DNA from: Chloroherpetonaceae bacterium
GTDB lineage: Bacteria > Bacteroidota > Chlorobiia > Chlorobiales > Thermochlorobacteraceae
DNA length: 64,000 bases
Assembly (NCBI GenBank): GCA_033763895.1
Contig: JANRJQ010000004.1
Span: 62,001-126,000 of the forward strand
Direction of reading: 5' to 3'
In this document: positions 47,262 to 59,992 of the stretch, one piece after another
Layout: every line of letters begins with the position of its first letter
How positions within the stretch are numbered: position 1 is the stretch's first letter
Translations under genes and position numbers: made by a program
Notes under the pieces: model-generated
Database searches by the model: none
The model's input: the letters and a program-made list of their open reading frames with translations, nothing else
What the model was told of the DNA's origin: nothing

Positions 47262-48638
47262 TTATCTCATATAGTATTTCAATGGATTTAAGCGGCAAGG
47301 GCATTCTTCAGCAATGAGGATGTTTTTAGAAATAAGCCCTTTATCCCTCACTTCATATAATTTGGGAACAACTTTATCACGAAGTTGAAGCGGTGTAATA
47401 GGATTAATATAAATATTTGTATTTCCTTCAAAACCGGCAGGTGTGTTTACTCGCCATTTTATTTGAACTGCCCACGGCATATTATACACTGAATCTATTG
47501 GTGTGTAATACCATTCTTCGTTACAAGAAATATGACTTCCCATTGCAGCATGACAAGCATGTACCATATCACTCATATCTCTCAATTCAGCCTCCGAGTG
47601 TTCTTGAGGCCTTGCGTGAATTGATTTTGAATAAATGGCTAATGTAGGAAATCGATTTCCTATTGCTGTAAATGCAATTGCATGTTCATTTTCAGCAAAT
47701 ACTAAATTATAATGAATCGCTAAATTGGGGCCATATTCGTTAAAAATATTTGGGTTATTTCGTAGCATCTGGGTTTGCGATTCAATCATCATCGACCAGC
47801 TATCAAGCCCAACGAGTTGTTTGTGTAAATGATCAAAAGAAGCCCCCGCGGGTTTTAACCAATTTTGAAATACACTCACATAACGCACATATCGATTATT
47901 GGTATAAATATCTTTCAAAGCTTGAACAGTGCTTCGAAAATATTCATAGTGCTCGTCGGTTGTCATTTCTCCCGAGCTAAATAAATGTGATTCGTTGGTG
48001 GCACTTTCACGAAAATGTCTTGACGCAATGATGAGTTCATGACTTCCTCCAAAAAATGCATCCGCCAACGAAAGCTTATCATCTATTGAAGTTAATTTTA
48101 TTTCTTCTGCCGATTTACCAGATTTTGACAGTTTATAATCAATAACTTTCAAAACATGCTTTAATCCATCCGCTTCGCTGAGATATCTCTCTTTCCACTC
48201 GAGTTGCGATTTCGTCATCCTAAAATTGTAATTCTTTCTCCAATAATCGAGTGAAAGAATTTCAAATAGGTTTGGTGTGCGTCGAAATTCTGCTTTTGAA
48301 TTAAAATACTCTGAGGCTGTAATTCCTTGTAAGTGTTGGTATTTTCCGCCAACTAAAACAGAGCGCATTTTTTCAGGTGGGGTTTCAAAATATCGGCTCT
48401 CACAAAATGAACAGATATCTTCTTTTTCCTTCTTAAAGACAGGAGGAAAAAAACTCACACTATCTTGGTCAAGCGGTTTATTGCCTCTTCCCGGAATTGC
48501 CCAAACCTCTGTTCCTGTAAATGGGTTGATTTGCTTAACAGTGCCATCAGGCATATGGGTGTAATACACATCATACCTCATCATCGGTAAATTCCCAACC
48601 GATTCTTCGAGGTAATTCTTACGAGACGGTGTAAGCAT
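47262..48638 (-). CDS. DUF4921 family protein, galactose-1-phosphate uridylyltransferase-like
   Basis: 458 residues. The HIT-superfamily fold of GalT is suggested by a zinc-type CxxC (Cys76, Cys79 in DICSFCESRY) and by FQNWLKPAGASFDHLHKQLVGLD, where HLHKQ takes the place of the active-site HPHGQ of GalT. A second CPCR motif is near the C-terminus (EECPCRLNPLKYY). The 'DHLHKQ' form is the one seen in DUF4921 proteins. The reaction is unknown; nucleotidyl transfer to a sugar phosphate is the family guess. It is the sole gene on its transcript as far as can be seen, with 137 bp of AT-rich DNA downstream. Confidence 0.8.
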   Translation of the reverse strand: MLTPSRKNYLEESVGNLPMMRYDVYYTHMPDGTVKQINPFTGTEVWAIPGRGNKPLDQDSVSFFPPVFKKEKEDICSFCESRYFETPPEKMRSVLVGGKYQHLQGITASEYFNSKAEFRRTPNLFEILSLDYWRKNYNFRMTKSQLEWKERYLSEADGLKHVLKVIDYKLSKSGKSAEEIKLTSIDDKLSLADAFFGGSHELIIASRHFRESATNESHLFSSGEMTTDEHYEYFRSTVQALKDIYTNNRYVRYVSVFQNWLKPAGASFDHLHKQLVGLDSWSMMIESQTQMLRNNPNIFNEYGPNLAIHYNLVFAENEHAIAFTAIGNRFPTLAIYSKSIHARPQEHSEAELRDMSDMVHACHAAMGSHISCNEEWYYTPIDSVYNMPWAVQIKWRVNTPAGFEGNTNIYINPITPLQLRDKVVPKLYEVRDKGLISKNILIAEECPCRLNPLKYYMR

Positions 48639-48717
48639 TACTTGTGTGTGTTTATGAAAAGTCTGACTTTATAGTTCCCTAAATCAAATGTGCGGCTAAT
48701 GTTAAAGTCATTCTATA

Positions 48718-49242
48718 CTATGGTTTGAAATATAACACTTTGAAAAACCACACACCGCATAAAAAAGCAAAAAGTGTTAGGATGAAAAGGACGATTTCGC
48801 CAATTTGAACGCCTCTTTCAATAACGGAAATCGTTGGATTCATCGGGTTTATAAATGCCATAACGGTTGACTTTCCTTCACACTTCTTTGTTAATTTTAA
48901 AGCATCTTCTTCAAAAAAAACTTCATCCGTTAGCCGAATTTGATCACTCACAAAAGTTTTCCCATCAAACTGAAAATTATATTCCATCACAATTTTATAC
49001 TTGCCTGCGCTTTTACCTTTTAATGCGATTGCTTCAAACCGCTGAATGTTCGCTTTTCGCTCAACCCAATTTTTAGAATCAATGCCGTAATAAATATTTA
49101 CTCCGGCTCCCATCATTCCGATTATCCCAATAACCACCAAGATCGAACCTGAAACAGTAAGGGTAATCAATTGCAAACGACTTAGTTGATGCCCAAAAAC
49201 CCAATAAGTTGTGCCACGAAATATCCAATTTTGTGAATTCAT
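48718..49242 (-). CDS. DUF3592-like membrane protein
   Basis: 174 residues. A hydrophobic segment at about 25-47 and one near the C-terminus (about 147-168) flank an exported beta-rich stretch (about 55-145: YKIVMEYNFQFDGKTFVSDQIRLTDEVFFEEDALKL followed by FINPMNPTISVIERG). This is the layout and wording of DUF3592 (a helix, then a strand with FDGKTF and the PxNPxxSVLE-like motif, then a helix). Function unknown. It starts 3 bp after ligA ends, on the same strand, and may be its last cistron. Confidence 0.75.
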   Translation of the reverse strand: MNSQNWIFRGTTYWVFGHQLSRLQLITLTVSGSILVVIGIIGMMGAGVNIYYGIDSKNWVERKANIQRFEAIALKGKSAGKYKIVMEYNFQFDGKTFVSDQIRLTDEVFFEEDALKLTKKCEGKSTVMAFINPMNPTISVIERGVQIGEIVLFILTLFAFLCGVWFFKVLYFKP

Positions 49243-49245
49243 CTT

Positions 49246-52160
<2,915 letters not shown>

Positions 52161-52192
52161 TGTGTGTTGTTCAATTGAAAGGAACCGATTTT

Positions 52193-53668
52193 TTACCGCT
52201 CAAATTTATTTCCGCCCACGCTTGACATAATCTTTCCGATCATATCGGAGTATGTTCGGGAGGCCTCCAACTCGTCTTTCCCGACCATTGAATGTTGGTA
52301 AAGTCCTTCCAAAATAAATTCCATTCCCGTAGCTAATTCGTCTTTGGTACGAGGCTTCAAGGTTGATTCCGTCACTTCTTTCAACCCTTTCACCTTTGAA
52401 AGTGCCGCGGCATAATCGTCAAACTTCATATCGTTGTAGATGTCAATCGTATTGCCTTGTGCAAACCAATTGGTGATGGAATGATACGCATTTTGACCTT
52501 GGACTTTTTTATTCGGGTCAGGACAATATTTTTTAAAGACTTGCAACACGGCTTTTCCAACGAGCATTTTAGCCACATTAATTGCGCCTTCTTGTTCACC
52601 TTCATAAACCAACTCAATTTTCCCAGTAATTGCAGGAATTGTTTGAAATAAGTCCGAAATTCGCGTTAATGTTGTGGCTTCTTCATTTAATATTGCCCGG
52701 CGCTCGGCATTGCTGACAAGATTTTCCATAGCGCTGATGGTAAGCCGTGCAGAGACACCGGATTTTTGATCAATGTACTCGCTCTTGCGTGCTTCAAAAG
52801 CAATATGCTCAATTAATTCACGGAAGTAATAAGGCACCTCAATTTTAACGCTTGGCCTTGAAGTCCACGATTCTTTCATCGTGATATCGATGCCGGATTC
52901 AATGGTTCTTGGGTAATGGGTGATGATTTGAGAATCGATACGGTCTTTCAAAGGGGTGATAATATTGCCGCGATTGGTATAATCTTCAGGATTGGCGGAA
53001 AAGATGATAAAAATATCCAGAGGAATTCGAACTTGAAATCCTCTAATTTGAATATCCTTTTCTTGCATGATGTTCAGTAAACCAACTTGAATTCGGGGTT
53101 GAAGGTCAGGTAATTCATTGATGGCAAAAATTCCACGGTTGGTTCGCGGAATAATTCCGTAGTGAATTACATTTTCATCGGCATAACTCAGGCGCTGTGT
53201 CGCAGCTTTAATCGGGTCGATATCGCCAATTAAGTCGGCGATTGTCACGTCAGGTGTGGCAAGTTTTTCACTATAGCGCTGCTCCCTTGGAATCCAAGCA
53301 ATTTCAGTTTCATCACCTTCATGTAAAACGCGTTCGCGTGCAAATTTTGAAAGTGGATTGAAGGGACTGTCATTAATTTCTGACCCTTTAACAATTGGAA
53401 TGACCTCGTCTAAGAGATTAGTCATCATCCGAATGAGCTTTGTTTTTGCTTGACCGCGAAGCCCAAGCAAAATGATATCATGACGCGATAGCAAGGCATT
53501 TTGAAGTTGCGGAATGACTGTACGTTCATAACCGACAATTCCGGGAAAAATTTCTTGACCCGACTTTAACTTTGCAATCAAGTTAGAGCGGATCTCTTCT
53601 TTCACCGAACGTGTTTTGTAGCCAGAGGCTTTCAATTCACCGAGTGTTCGGATTTTTTGATATTCCAT
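52193..53668 (-). CDS. ChlI/MoxR-like AAA ATPase
   Basis: 491 residues from the ATG at 53668 (MEYQKIRTLGELKASG); a frame-open ATG at 53716 adds 16 residues. It resembles the Mg-chelatase I subunit and MoxR AAA+ ATPases. The Walker A motif is the variant LLGLRGQAKTKLIRMM and the Walker B is IFAINELPDLQPRIQVGLLNIMQE, followed by sensor-1 IIFSANPEDYTNR and an arginine-finger-like SRPSVKIEV region. The ATP-binding Gly and the second Walker B acid are changed, as in a ChlI-like subgroup of Bacteroidota. No Mg-chelatase D or H or VWA partner is present here. Confidence 0.8.
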   Translation of the reverse strand: MEYQKIRTLGELKASGYKTRSVKEEIRSNLIAKLKSGQEIFPGIVGYERTVIPQLQNALLSRHDIILLGLRGQAKTKLIRMMTNLLDEVIPIVKGSEINDSPFNPLSKFARERVLHEGDETEIAWIPREQRYSEKLATPDVTIADLIGDIDPIKAATQRLSYADENVIHYGIIPRTNRGIFAINELPDLQPRIQVGLLNIMQEKDIQIRGFQVRIPLDIFIIFSANPEDYTNRGNIITPLKDRIDSQIITHYPRTIESGIDITMKESWTSRPSVKIEVPYYFRELIEHIAFEARKSEYIDQKSGVSARLTISAMENLVSNAERRAILNEEATTLTRISDLFQTIPAITGKIELVYEGEQEGAINVAKMLVGKAVLQVFKKYCPDPNKKVQGQNAYHSITNWFAQGNTIDIYNDMKFDDYAAALSKVKGLKEVTESTLKPRTKDELATGMEFILEGLYQHSMVGKDELEASRTYSDMIGKIMSSVGGNKFER

Positions 53669-53721
53669 AAGTTTAATTTTGTGTTCTTGAATAGAGAAAT
53701 TGATGAGTTTTTCCAATCGCT

Positions 53722-54780
53722 TTAAGTTTTTAATCGGCGCTTTGAAATTTCGCGCACAATATCGGCGGCGACTTCAAGTGCCTTTTTTCCGTCTGTTGAA
53801 CCAACGCGAATTGGCTTTTGATAAAGAATTGACTCGATAAAACTTTCCTGCTCCGCTTTTAATGCATTGATTTTAGGTGCTTCAAGAGAAAAATACTCGA
53901 TTGTATTTCCTTTTAGAACATCTTCAACCTCTCCAAACATCGTGAGTATTTTTTCCGTTGCAAATTCCTTTAAACTCCGTTTTCTTTCTTTTGTCTCAGC
54001 AATCGGGACAATTTTAAAGATTTCAGATTTACCCGAAGTAAGATCAAGCGAGGCATAAGCATTTGGGTTTTTACAAAATAGCCTCATCTTTCGAACCTTT
54101 GCACGGCTAATTCTACTTGACGTTACTGTAGCGACAGCGCCATTCTGAAACTCCAATCGCGCATTGGCGATATCCCATTCATCTGAAAAGACAGAAGCTC
54201 CCGTTGCTGAAACAGATGTCACAGGTGACTGGATGATTGACAAAATCAAATCAATGTCATGAATCATTAAATCGAGCACTACCGAAACATCGGTCGCTCG
54301 TTTTGTGAAGCCAGCCAACCTTTCCGCCGTTATAAATACGGGCTCTCCAAGATGCGGTTCTGCGGCAACCAGTGCCGGATTAAACCGCTCAATATGACCC
54401 ACTTGAATTTTTGCACTGTGTTCTGTTTCCAAACGAATAAGTTGCTCAGCCTCTTCAGGTGTAGCGGTTATCGGCTTTTCGATAAAAAGATGTTTTCCTT
54501 TTTTTAAGAGAGAAAGAGACACTTGAAAATGAAAACTTGTTGGCGTAGCAATAATGAGCGCATCGCATTCTTCCGAAAGATGTTCAATATTCTCAAAGGC
54601 TTTCGTATTATGCTTTTTCGCGACCGCTTTTAGGCGTTCCCGATTCTCATCAAAAACACCACTGAATATCATATCCTTTCTTTCGAGGGCAAGTTCCGCC
54701 AAAAGTTTAGAATGAAGTTCTCCAAGTTTCCCAACGCCTACAACGCCCACTCGGACGCTTTTCCCAAATTCTAAATTCAT
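53722..54780 (-). CDS. Gfo/Idh/MocA-type NAD(P) oxidoreductase
   Basis: 352 residues. The Rossmann motif is VGVVGVGKLGELHSKLLAEL; the EKP motif is FIEKPITATPEEAEQL; the dinucleotide half and the C-terminal beta-sheet domain (LDLMIHDIDLILSI, with the catalytic Lys/His type residues) follow. The family acts on sugars, inositols and similar alcohols, and the sequence does not tell which. It ends 53 bp before the AAA gene's most likely start, and begins 1 bp after the stop of the enoyl-CoA hydratase gene on the same strand, so the two are probably co-translated. Confidence 0.85.
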   Translation of the reverse strand: MNLEFGKSVRVGVVGVGKLGELHSKLLAELALERKDMIFSGVFDENRERLKAVAKKHNTKAFENIEHLSEECDALIIATPTSFHFQVSLSLLKKGKHLFIEKPITATPEEAEQLIRLETEHSAKIQVGHIERFNPALVAAEPHLGEPVFITAERLAGFTKRATDVSVVLDLMIHDIDLILSIIQSPVTSVSATGASVFSDEWDIANARLEFQNGAVATVTSSRISRAKVRKMRLFCKNPNAYASLDLTSGKSEIFKIVPIAETKERKRSLKEFATEKILTMFGEVEDVLKGNTIEYFSLEAPKINALKAEQESFIESILYQKPIRVGSTDGKKALEVAADIVREISKRRLKT

Positions 54781-54781
54781 T

Positions 54782-55561
54782 TTAATGTCCGTTCCAAACG
54801 GGTTTTCGCTTTTCGATAAAAGCCTTCATTCCTTCGCGCATATCAGAAGTTGAAAAGAGAATTGAAAATAGCCGACGCTCTAATTCGATGCCTGAATGAA
54901 TAAATGTACGATCAGAATTATGGACTGCCTCTTTTGCCATCCGTACTGCAAGCGGCGCTTTTGAAGCAATTTCAGCAGTTAATTTTTTTGCATCATCCAA
55001 GTAGGAAGATTGAGGATAAACATGATTAATCAGACCCATTCCATAAGCATCGGCAGCCGTTATTTGTTTGCCGGTAAGAATTAATTCCATCGCCTTTTTG
55101 GTGCCCACAATTCTCGAAAGCCGCTGGGTTCCGCCTGCGCCGGGAATCACGCCGATATTTACTTCGGGAAAACCAAATTTTGCTGTTTCGGATGCAACGA
55201 GAATATCACAAGCAAGTGCCAATTCAAACCCGCCGCCTAAAGCATACCCCGAAACTGCAGCTATCGTTGGTTTATGAATCGCAGCGACTGCATCCCACAT
55301 TTCCAAATACCCTTTTGAAAGCATTTCCATCGGAGTTGCTTCCACCATTTCTTTAATGTCTGCCCCAGCAGCGAAGGCTTTTTCGGAACCCGAAATTAGA
55401 ATAGCGCGAACAGCAGGATTTTGATCAAAGGTTGCAAGCGCATGATTCAACTCGGTCATCAGTTGGAAATTCAACGCATTCAGGGCTTCCGGCCGATTTA
55501 AGGTAATACTTGCCACATAAGTGGTTTCATCAATCGAAGTTAAAATACACTGATATGTCAT
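54782..55561 (-). CDS. Enoyl-CoA hydratase
   Basis: Crotonase-superfamily enzyme of fatty-acid degradation or a related path. The start at 55561 (MTYQCILTSID) gives the usual 259 residues; an ATG at 55606 is frame-open but less usual. FAAGADIKEM is the oxyanion-hole motif, GYALGGGFELALACDILVA holds the first catalytic Glu and FPEVNIGVIPGAGGTQRLSRIVG the second. The matching 3-hydroxyacyl-CoA dehydrogenase lies at 21846-22718. The upstream 230 bp up to the glutathione-peroxidase gene contain no obvious regulatory element that I can assign. Confidence 0.94.
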   Translation of the reverse strand: MTYQCILTSIDETTYVASITLNRPEALNALNFQLMTELNHALATFDQNPAVRAILISGSEKAFAAGADIKEMVEATPMEMLSKGYLEMWDAVAAIHKPTIAAVSGYALGGGFELALACDILVASETAKFGFPEVNIGVIPGAGGTQRLSRIVGTKKAMELILTGKQITAADAYGMGLINHVYPQSSYLDDAKKLTAEIASKAPLAVRMAKEAVHNSDRTFIHSGIELERRLFSILFSTSDMREGMKAFIEKRKPVWNGH

Positions 55562-55791
55562 CGTTTTTTGGATTCTTTTGAATGGTGATAAAAAATCAAA
55601 ATTCAATTTTGATTAAAGTTCTTTCAATTGGTTCTAAAGACTTTAATAATACTTGATTTTTTCGGATGTGCCTTAGAAATTTTCTCTAAAAAACGGGTTA
55701 AGGTGAAATGGGTGTTTACACAGTGTCTAACGATTCGTAATTAAGATTAAACAAACTGATTTAACTGTCTAACCAATAAATGTTTTTACCA

Positions 55792-56265
55792 ATGACTCAA
55801 AATTTTTCATTCAAAAAAATTACGGGAGAAGAAACATCACTCTCGAACTACTCGGGTAAGGCCGTGTTGATTGTGAATGTCGCATCGAAGTGCGGTTATA
55901 CGCCTCAATACACCGGATTAGAAAAACTTCATGAAACATTTTCAGAAAAGGGACTTGCTGTTGTCGGATTTCCCTGCAATCAATTTGGAGCGCAAGAGCC
56001 CGGAAGTGAAGAAGAGATTCAACGCTTTTGTACGAGTAACTACGGCGTTCAATTTGATATGATGTCGAAAATTGATGTGAAGGGTAGTGGTGCCCACCCG
56101 CTTTATCAATGGCTTACCTCGAACGCAGAACCGAAAGGGGATGTGAAATGGAACTTCGAAAAGTTTTTATTAGATAAAAAGGGAAATATTGTAGGTCGAT
56201 TTGAAAGCGGTGTTGCTCCTGAATCGGAAAAGTTGATAAGAGCGATTGAATCTGCTCTTGCCTAA
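55792..56265 (+). CDS. Glutathione peroxidase family protein (thiol type)
   Basis: 157 residues from the ATG at 55792 (MTQNFSFKK); an ATG at 55780 is also in frame. The catalytic position is Cys in NVASKCGYTPQYTGLEKLH (TGC codon, not the TGA of selenoproteins), the Gln is in FPCNQFGAQEPGSEEEI, and the Trp is in VKWNFEKFLLDKKG. Members of this class use thioredoxin rather than glutathione. It has no signal peptide and so acts in the cytosol. A perfect hairpin terminator follows. Confidence 0.94.
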   Translation: MTQNFSFKKITGEETSLSNYSGKAVLIVNVASKCGYTPQYTGLEKLHETFSEKGLAVVGFPCNQFGAQEPGSEEEIQRFCTSNYGVQFDMMSKIDVKGSGAHPLYQWLTSNAEPKGDVKWNFEKFLLDKKGNIVGRFESGVAPESEKLIRAIESALA

Positions 56266-56283
56266 TCACTAAGATTCTTTAAA

Positions 56284-56310
56284 GACAAAAGCCCCAATTG
56301 GGGCTTTTGT
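56284..56310. terminator. Bidirectional terminator between the peroxidase gene and argG
   Basis: ACAAAAGCCCC (56285-56295) and GGGGCTTTTGT (56300-56310) are perfect complements with loop AATT, giving a long stem with A and T runs on each side. Confidence 0.9.
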
Positions 56311-56330
56311 CGTAAAGATCCAAGGGTATC

Positions 56331-57566
56331 TTATTTTGCAAGGACTTCTACTTTTTCATCTTGAAGCGGATTGCCGTTGATTCGGTAATAAGTTTTTAGA
56401 GGAAGGCTATAAATCTTGATGAATCCTTCGCTGGCCTTATGATCAAAAGTATCTTCTTCGGTGTAAGTGGCGAGACTTAAATCATAAAGCGAGTTTTTCG
56501 AATAGCGCCCGGCAATTTCCACATTTCCTTTATAAAGTTTAACCGTTACACTGCCGTTAACTACTTTTTGTGTTTCATTCATAAAAGCAGAAAGTGCAAA
56601 GCGCAAGGGTGAAAACCACAGTCCGTTATAGATTAAATCGGCAAAGTCGTGAGCGAGTTTCAGTTTGTAATGCATTGTGTCTTTATCGAGTGTGAGTCTT
56701 TCCAATTCGCGATGCGCAAAGTGAAGAATCGTAGCTGCGGGTGCTTCATAGATTTCTCTTGACTTAATCCCCACCAATCGATTTTCCACAAGATCAAGAC
56801 GGCCAATTGCATTTGCACCACCAATCGAATTTAGGCGATCGATGAGCACCACTGGGCTGAGCTTTTCACCATTCAATGAAATCGGAATACCGCCTTCAAA
56901 ATCAACGGTTACATATTCAGCTTTATCGGGCGCGTTTTCTGGCGAAACAGTTCGCTGATAAGCTTCAGCCGGTGCTGTTACGCGCGGATCTTCAAGCACA
57001 CCGCACTCAATGCTTGTTCCCCACATATTTTCATCAATCGAAAATGGATTTTCTTTTGTGGCTTTCACAGGTATATTATGCTTCTGAGCATAAGCAATTT
57101 CTTCTTCCCTTGATCGAAATTCCCAATCACGAAGCGGGGCAATAACTTTTACATCAGGAGCAAGTGCCGCAAGTGCTGCTTCAAACCTTACTTGGTCGTT
57201 TCCCTTTCCTGTACATCCGTGGGCAACCATATCACATCCTTCTGCAAGTGCCACTTGTGCTAACCCTTTTGCGAGTAACGGTCTCCCTAATGATGTGGCC
57301 ATCGGATAGGTATGTTCATATAGTGCACCGGCTTTGAGGGTAGGGAAAATAAAATCTGTTGCAAATTCATCTTGAAGGTTAAGCATAAAAGCTTTTTTTG
57401 CGCCAGTCTTATAGGCCTTTTCCTCTACGCCTATCAATTCCTTTTTTTGCCCAAGGTCCCCTGTTACGGTAATGATATCGGCATCATATTTTTCTTGCAA
57501 CCACTTGACCATTACGGAAGTATCAAGACCACCCGAGTAGGCGACGGCGATTTTATGCTTTTTCAT
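56331..57566 (-). CDS. argG: Argininosuccinate synthase
   Basis: Condenses citrulline and aspartate to argininosuccinate with ATP. 411 residues. The ATP pyrophosphatase P-loop is [19 protein letters not shown]; the citrulline/aspartate-binding motifs are [15 protein letters not shown], the Arg/Asn region [18 protein letters not shown] and the C-terminal [14 protein letters not shown]. This belongs to the longer class with an SLYD insertion near the end. The gene is last in the argB-argF-argR-argG group, starting 15 bp after argR. argH is not in the window. Confidence 0.97.
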   Translation of the reverse strand: MKKHKIAVAYSGGLDTSVMVKWLQEKYDADIITVTGDLGQKKELIGVEEKAYKTGAKKAFMLNLQDEFATDFIFPTLKAGALYEHTYPMATSLGRPLLAKGLAQVALAEGCDMVAHGCTGKGNDQVRFEAALAALAPDVKVIAPLRDWEFRSREEEIAYAQKHNIPVKATKENPFSIDENMWGTSIECGVLEDPRVTAPAEAYQRTVSPENAPDKAEYVTVDFEGGIPISLNGEKLSPVVLIDRLNSIGGANAIGRLDLVENRLVGIKSREIYEAPAATILHFAHRELERLTLDKDTMHYKLKLAHDFADLIYNGLWFSPLRFALSAFMNETQKVVNGSVTVKLYKGNVEIAGRYSKNSLYDLSLATYTEEDTFDHKASEGFIKIYSLPLKTYYRINGNPLQDEKVEVLAK

Positions 57567-57581
57567 AGTTTCTGTATTGAA

Positions 57582-58055
57582 TTAAGTTAAATTTTCTTTT
57601 GCGTCTTTTCTTGCTTGAGAAACAATTTTTCGGAGCGCTTCTTCTATTTGTTTGGTACGGCGAGTGTTTATTGGTGCAATAAAGATGACATTATCGCCTG
57701 CAAGCGTCGCCATTATGTCTGGCAAACCGATTGAATCCAAAATCTGTGCGACTCCACTCGCCCGGCCCGGCAACGTTTTAACAACAACAAGTGAATCATT
57801 TGATATGATTGATTCAATTTCATAGCTAATCAACATCCGAAGACGTTGATTCTCTCCTTCTGTGTGAAGCACATACCGTGTTCCGACAGCAGTATTCACT
57901 TTTGCGATGCCGAGTTCACGAAGGTCTCGTGAAAGGGTGGCTTGATTAACTTCATACCCCTTTTTTTGCAACGCTACGGCCAATTCCTCTTGATTTGCAA
58001 TGACCTCCGAAGTGATGACTTCTTTAATTGCCAGTTGCCTATCCTGTTTTTCCAT
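57582..58055 (-). CDS. argR: Arginine repressor
   Basis: 157 residues from the ATG at 58055 (MEKQDRQLAIKEVI). The N-terminal winged-helix DNA-binding domain is followed by SRDLRELGIAKV (the ArgR-type recognition helix context QATLSRDLRELG), and the C-terminal arginine-binding domain has VVVKTLPGRASGVAQILDSIGLPDIMATLAGDNVIFI with the conserved GxxxxVAxxLD pattern. ArgR is a hexamer that represses arg genes when arginine is present. It lies between argF and argG, and a paired palindrome upstream of the operon is its likely target. Confidence 0.95.
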   Translation of the reverse strand: MEKQDRQLAIKEVITSEVIANQEELAVALQKKGYEVNQATLSRDLRELGIAKVNTAVGTRYVLHTEGENQRLRMLISYEIESIISNDSLVVVKTLPGRASGVAQILDSIGLPDIMATLAGDNVIFIAPINTRRTKQIEEALRKIVSQARKDAKENLT

Positions 58056-58119
58056 TATGATTTCTCTGAATTCAACATTATGTTTCAACTTCGTTTGAAT
58101 TCTCACACAAAGCGCCTTG

Positions 58120-59037
58120 TCATGTCGCGTAGTATAGCATCGCCATTATTGCTTTCTGAACATGCAATCGGTTTTCAGCTTCCAAAAACACTTCTGAATT
58201 TGATCCATCCAAAACCTCGTCAGTAATTTCTTCGCCTCTCACAGCCGGTAAACAGTGTAAAACGAGGGCGTCTGCCTTGGCATTATTTAATAATTCTTGA
58301 TTGATTTGGTAGGTCGAAAATACCTTTTTTCGAATTTCGGTTTCCTTTTCTTGCCCCATACTAACCCAAACATCTGTATAAAGTGCATCAGCATAGCGAG
58401 CAGCTTGTATTGGATTTTCAATCCACTCAATTTTTCCTTTAGTATTTTTTACCGCGAGATTAAAAAGAGATTGATCTGGCTCGTATCCTTTTGGTGTTGA
58501 GATAACGAAATGAATCGGATAATTCATCGCGAATTCTAACCAAGAATGGACAATGTTATTTCCATCGCCAATAAAAACAATCTTCGAATCGGGCTTTAGT
58601 TTTCCCTTCATTCGAAGGGTAAAAGCATCGGCTAAAACCTGACAAGGATGCGAGAAGTTTGTCAGTGCATTAATTACGGGGATATCCGCCCATTTTGCTA
58701 AGTCAAGGAGCAAATTGTGGTCGAAAAGCCGTGCGATAATTAAATCGTTGTAACGTGAAAGAACTCTCGCGACATCTGCCACACTTTCGCGTGTACCTAA
58801 CCCAACAGATTCTTGACCCAAATAAACAGGATGACCACCAAGTTGAAAAACGCCGACTTCAAAAGAAACGCGGGTTCGGAGTGACGGTTTTTGAAATATC
58901 ATTGCCGCTGTTTTTCCAATTAATGGGCGTTCATTTTTATTGAATTTCAATTCTTCGGCTTTAATGAAAATCTCTTCAATTTTGTTGTAAGATAAATTTT
59001 CAAGTGAAAGCAAGTCATTCATTAATTCATGATTCAT
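58120..59037 (-). CDS. argF: Ornithine carbamoyltransferase
   Basis: Makes citrulline from ornithine and carbamoyl phosphate. 305 residues (an in-frame ATG at 59022 gives 300). The carbamoyl-phosphate-binding motif is KPSLRTRVSFEVGV (SxRTR), then FSHPCQVLADAFTL, and ALVLHCLPAVRGEEI near the C-terminus, all of which are classical OTCase motifs. The HCLP form agrees with ornithine rather than N-acetyl- or N-succinyl-ornithine use. It begins 2 bp after argB ends. Confidence 0.94.
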   Translation of the reverse strand: MNHELMNDLLSLENLSYNKIEEIFIKAEELKFNKNERPLIGKTAAMIFQKPSLRTRVSFEVGVFQLGGHPVYLGQESVGLGTRESVADVARVLSRYNDLIIARLFDHNLLLDLAKWADIPVINALTNFSHPCQVLADAFTLRMKGKLKPDSKIVFIGDGNNIVHSWLEFAMNYPIHFVISTPKGYEPDQSLFNLAVKNTKGKIEWIENPIQAARYADALYTDVWVSMGQEKETEIRKKVFSTYQINQELLNNAKADALVLHCLPAVRGEEITDEVLDGSNSEVFLEAENRLHVQKAIMAMLYYAT

Positions 59038-59039
59038 GA

Positions 59040-59933
59040 TTAAACGGGATAGGAATTTTCTATCTCAATATGAGTATTAAAGGAATTTTTTGGAGCGTTT
59101 TCTCGAATCATTTCAGTTCCAATTCCTTCACTTGTAAATATTTCTAGTAAGAGAGAATGTTTGATTCGACCATCAATAAAGTGAACTTTACCGACTCCGT
59201 TTCGCATTGCCTCAAAAGCTGAATTCACTTTTGGAATCATACCACCGTGAATTTTCCCACCTGCAATTAATTCTTTTGATCTTCCTTCAGAAAGTGAAGA
59301 AATTAGTGCCCCATCAACCATTACACCCTCGGTATCAGAGAGGTAAACGAGTTTTTCGGCATCCAATGCCACAGCAATTGCCGATGCAGCAAGGTCTGCA
59401 TTAATATTATAAGGTTGACCATTCTCTCCTTGCCCAATTGGAGCCACAACAGGAATCATCTCGTTCTTCATTAAAAGCATGAGCAAAGAAACATTCACGG
59501 CAGAAACTTCTCCAACATAGCCTAAATCAATTTCGCTTTGCAATGCCTTTGCCTTTAAAAGTGAGGCGTCCAATCCGGAAAGCCCGATTCCTGCACCACC
59601 ATTGAGTGAAATTAGCCCTGCAATTTCTTTATTTAAAGATGAAAGCCCATAAACCACACACTCAAGCATTTTGGAATCGGTGTAACGCATACCTTCGACA
59701 AACCTTGTTTCTACACCAAAAGCATTTGCAAGCGTTGTAATTTCTTTCCCTCCACCGTGAACGACAACGATATTAATTCCAAGTTTCTTGAGCATCGTAA
59801 CATCTTTAGCAAATGTTCTCATAAGCCCTTCATCGGTCATGACAGCACCACCAAATTTGATGACGAAAATTTTCCCTTCGTAGGTTTGAATGAATGGCAG
59901 GGCCTCAACCAAGACTTCTTCTTTTCTTTGCAT
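59040..59933 (-). CDS. argB: Acetylglutamate kinase
   Basis: Phosphorylates N-acetylglutamate, the committed step of arginine synthesis. 297 residues. The amino-acid-kinase signatures are FVIKFGGAVMTDEGLM, IVVVHGGGKEITTLANAFG, GLSGLDASLLKA and GKIHGGMIPKVNSAFEAM. The N-terminal helix before VIKFGG is of the length seen in arginine-sensitive enzymes, so feedback inhibition is likely. argC and argJ are not adjacent. Confidence 0.95.
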   Translation of the reverse strand: MQRKEEVLVEALPFIQTYEGKIFVIKFGGAVMTDEGLMRTFAKDVTMLKKLGINIVVVHGGGKEITTLANAFGVETRFVEGMRYTDSKMLECVVYGLSSLNKEIAGLISLNGGAGIGLSGLDASLLKAKALQSEIDLGYVGEVSAVNVSLLMLLMKNEMIPVVAPIGQGENGQPYNINADLAASAIAVALDAEKLVYLSDTEGVMVDGALISSLSEGRSKELIAGGKIHGGMIPKVNSAFEAMRNGVGKVHFIDGRIKHSLLLEIFTSEGIGTEMIRENAPKNSFNTHIEIENSYPV

Positions 59934-59992
59934 TGAATTTTAATCGAATAAAAATACGAGACGAAAGCGACGCCTTCTTCTTTTGATAGGGT

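Noticed and set aside
55858-55905. A selenocysteine codon in the glutathione peroxidase
   Set aside because: The catalytic codon is TGC (Cys), not TGA, and no SECIS-like element is needed.
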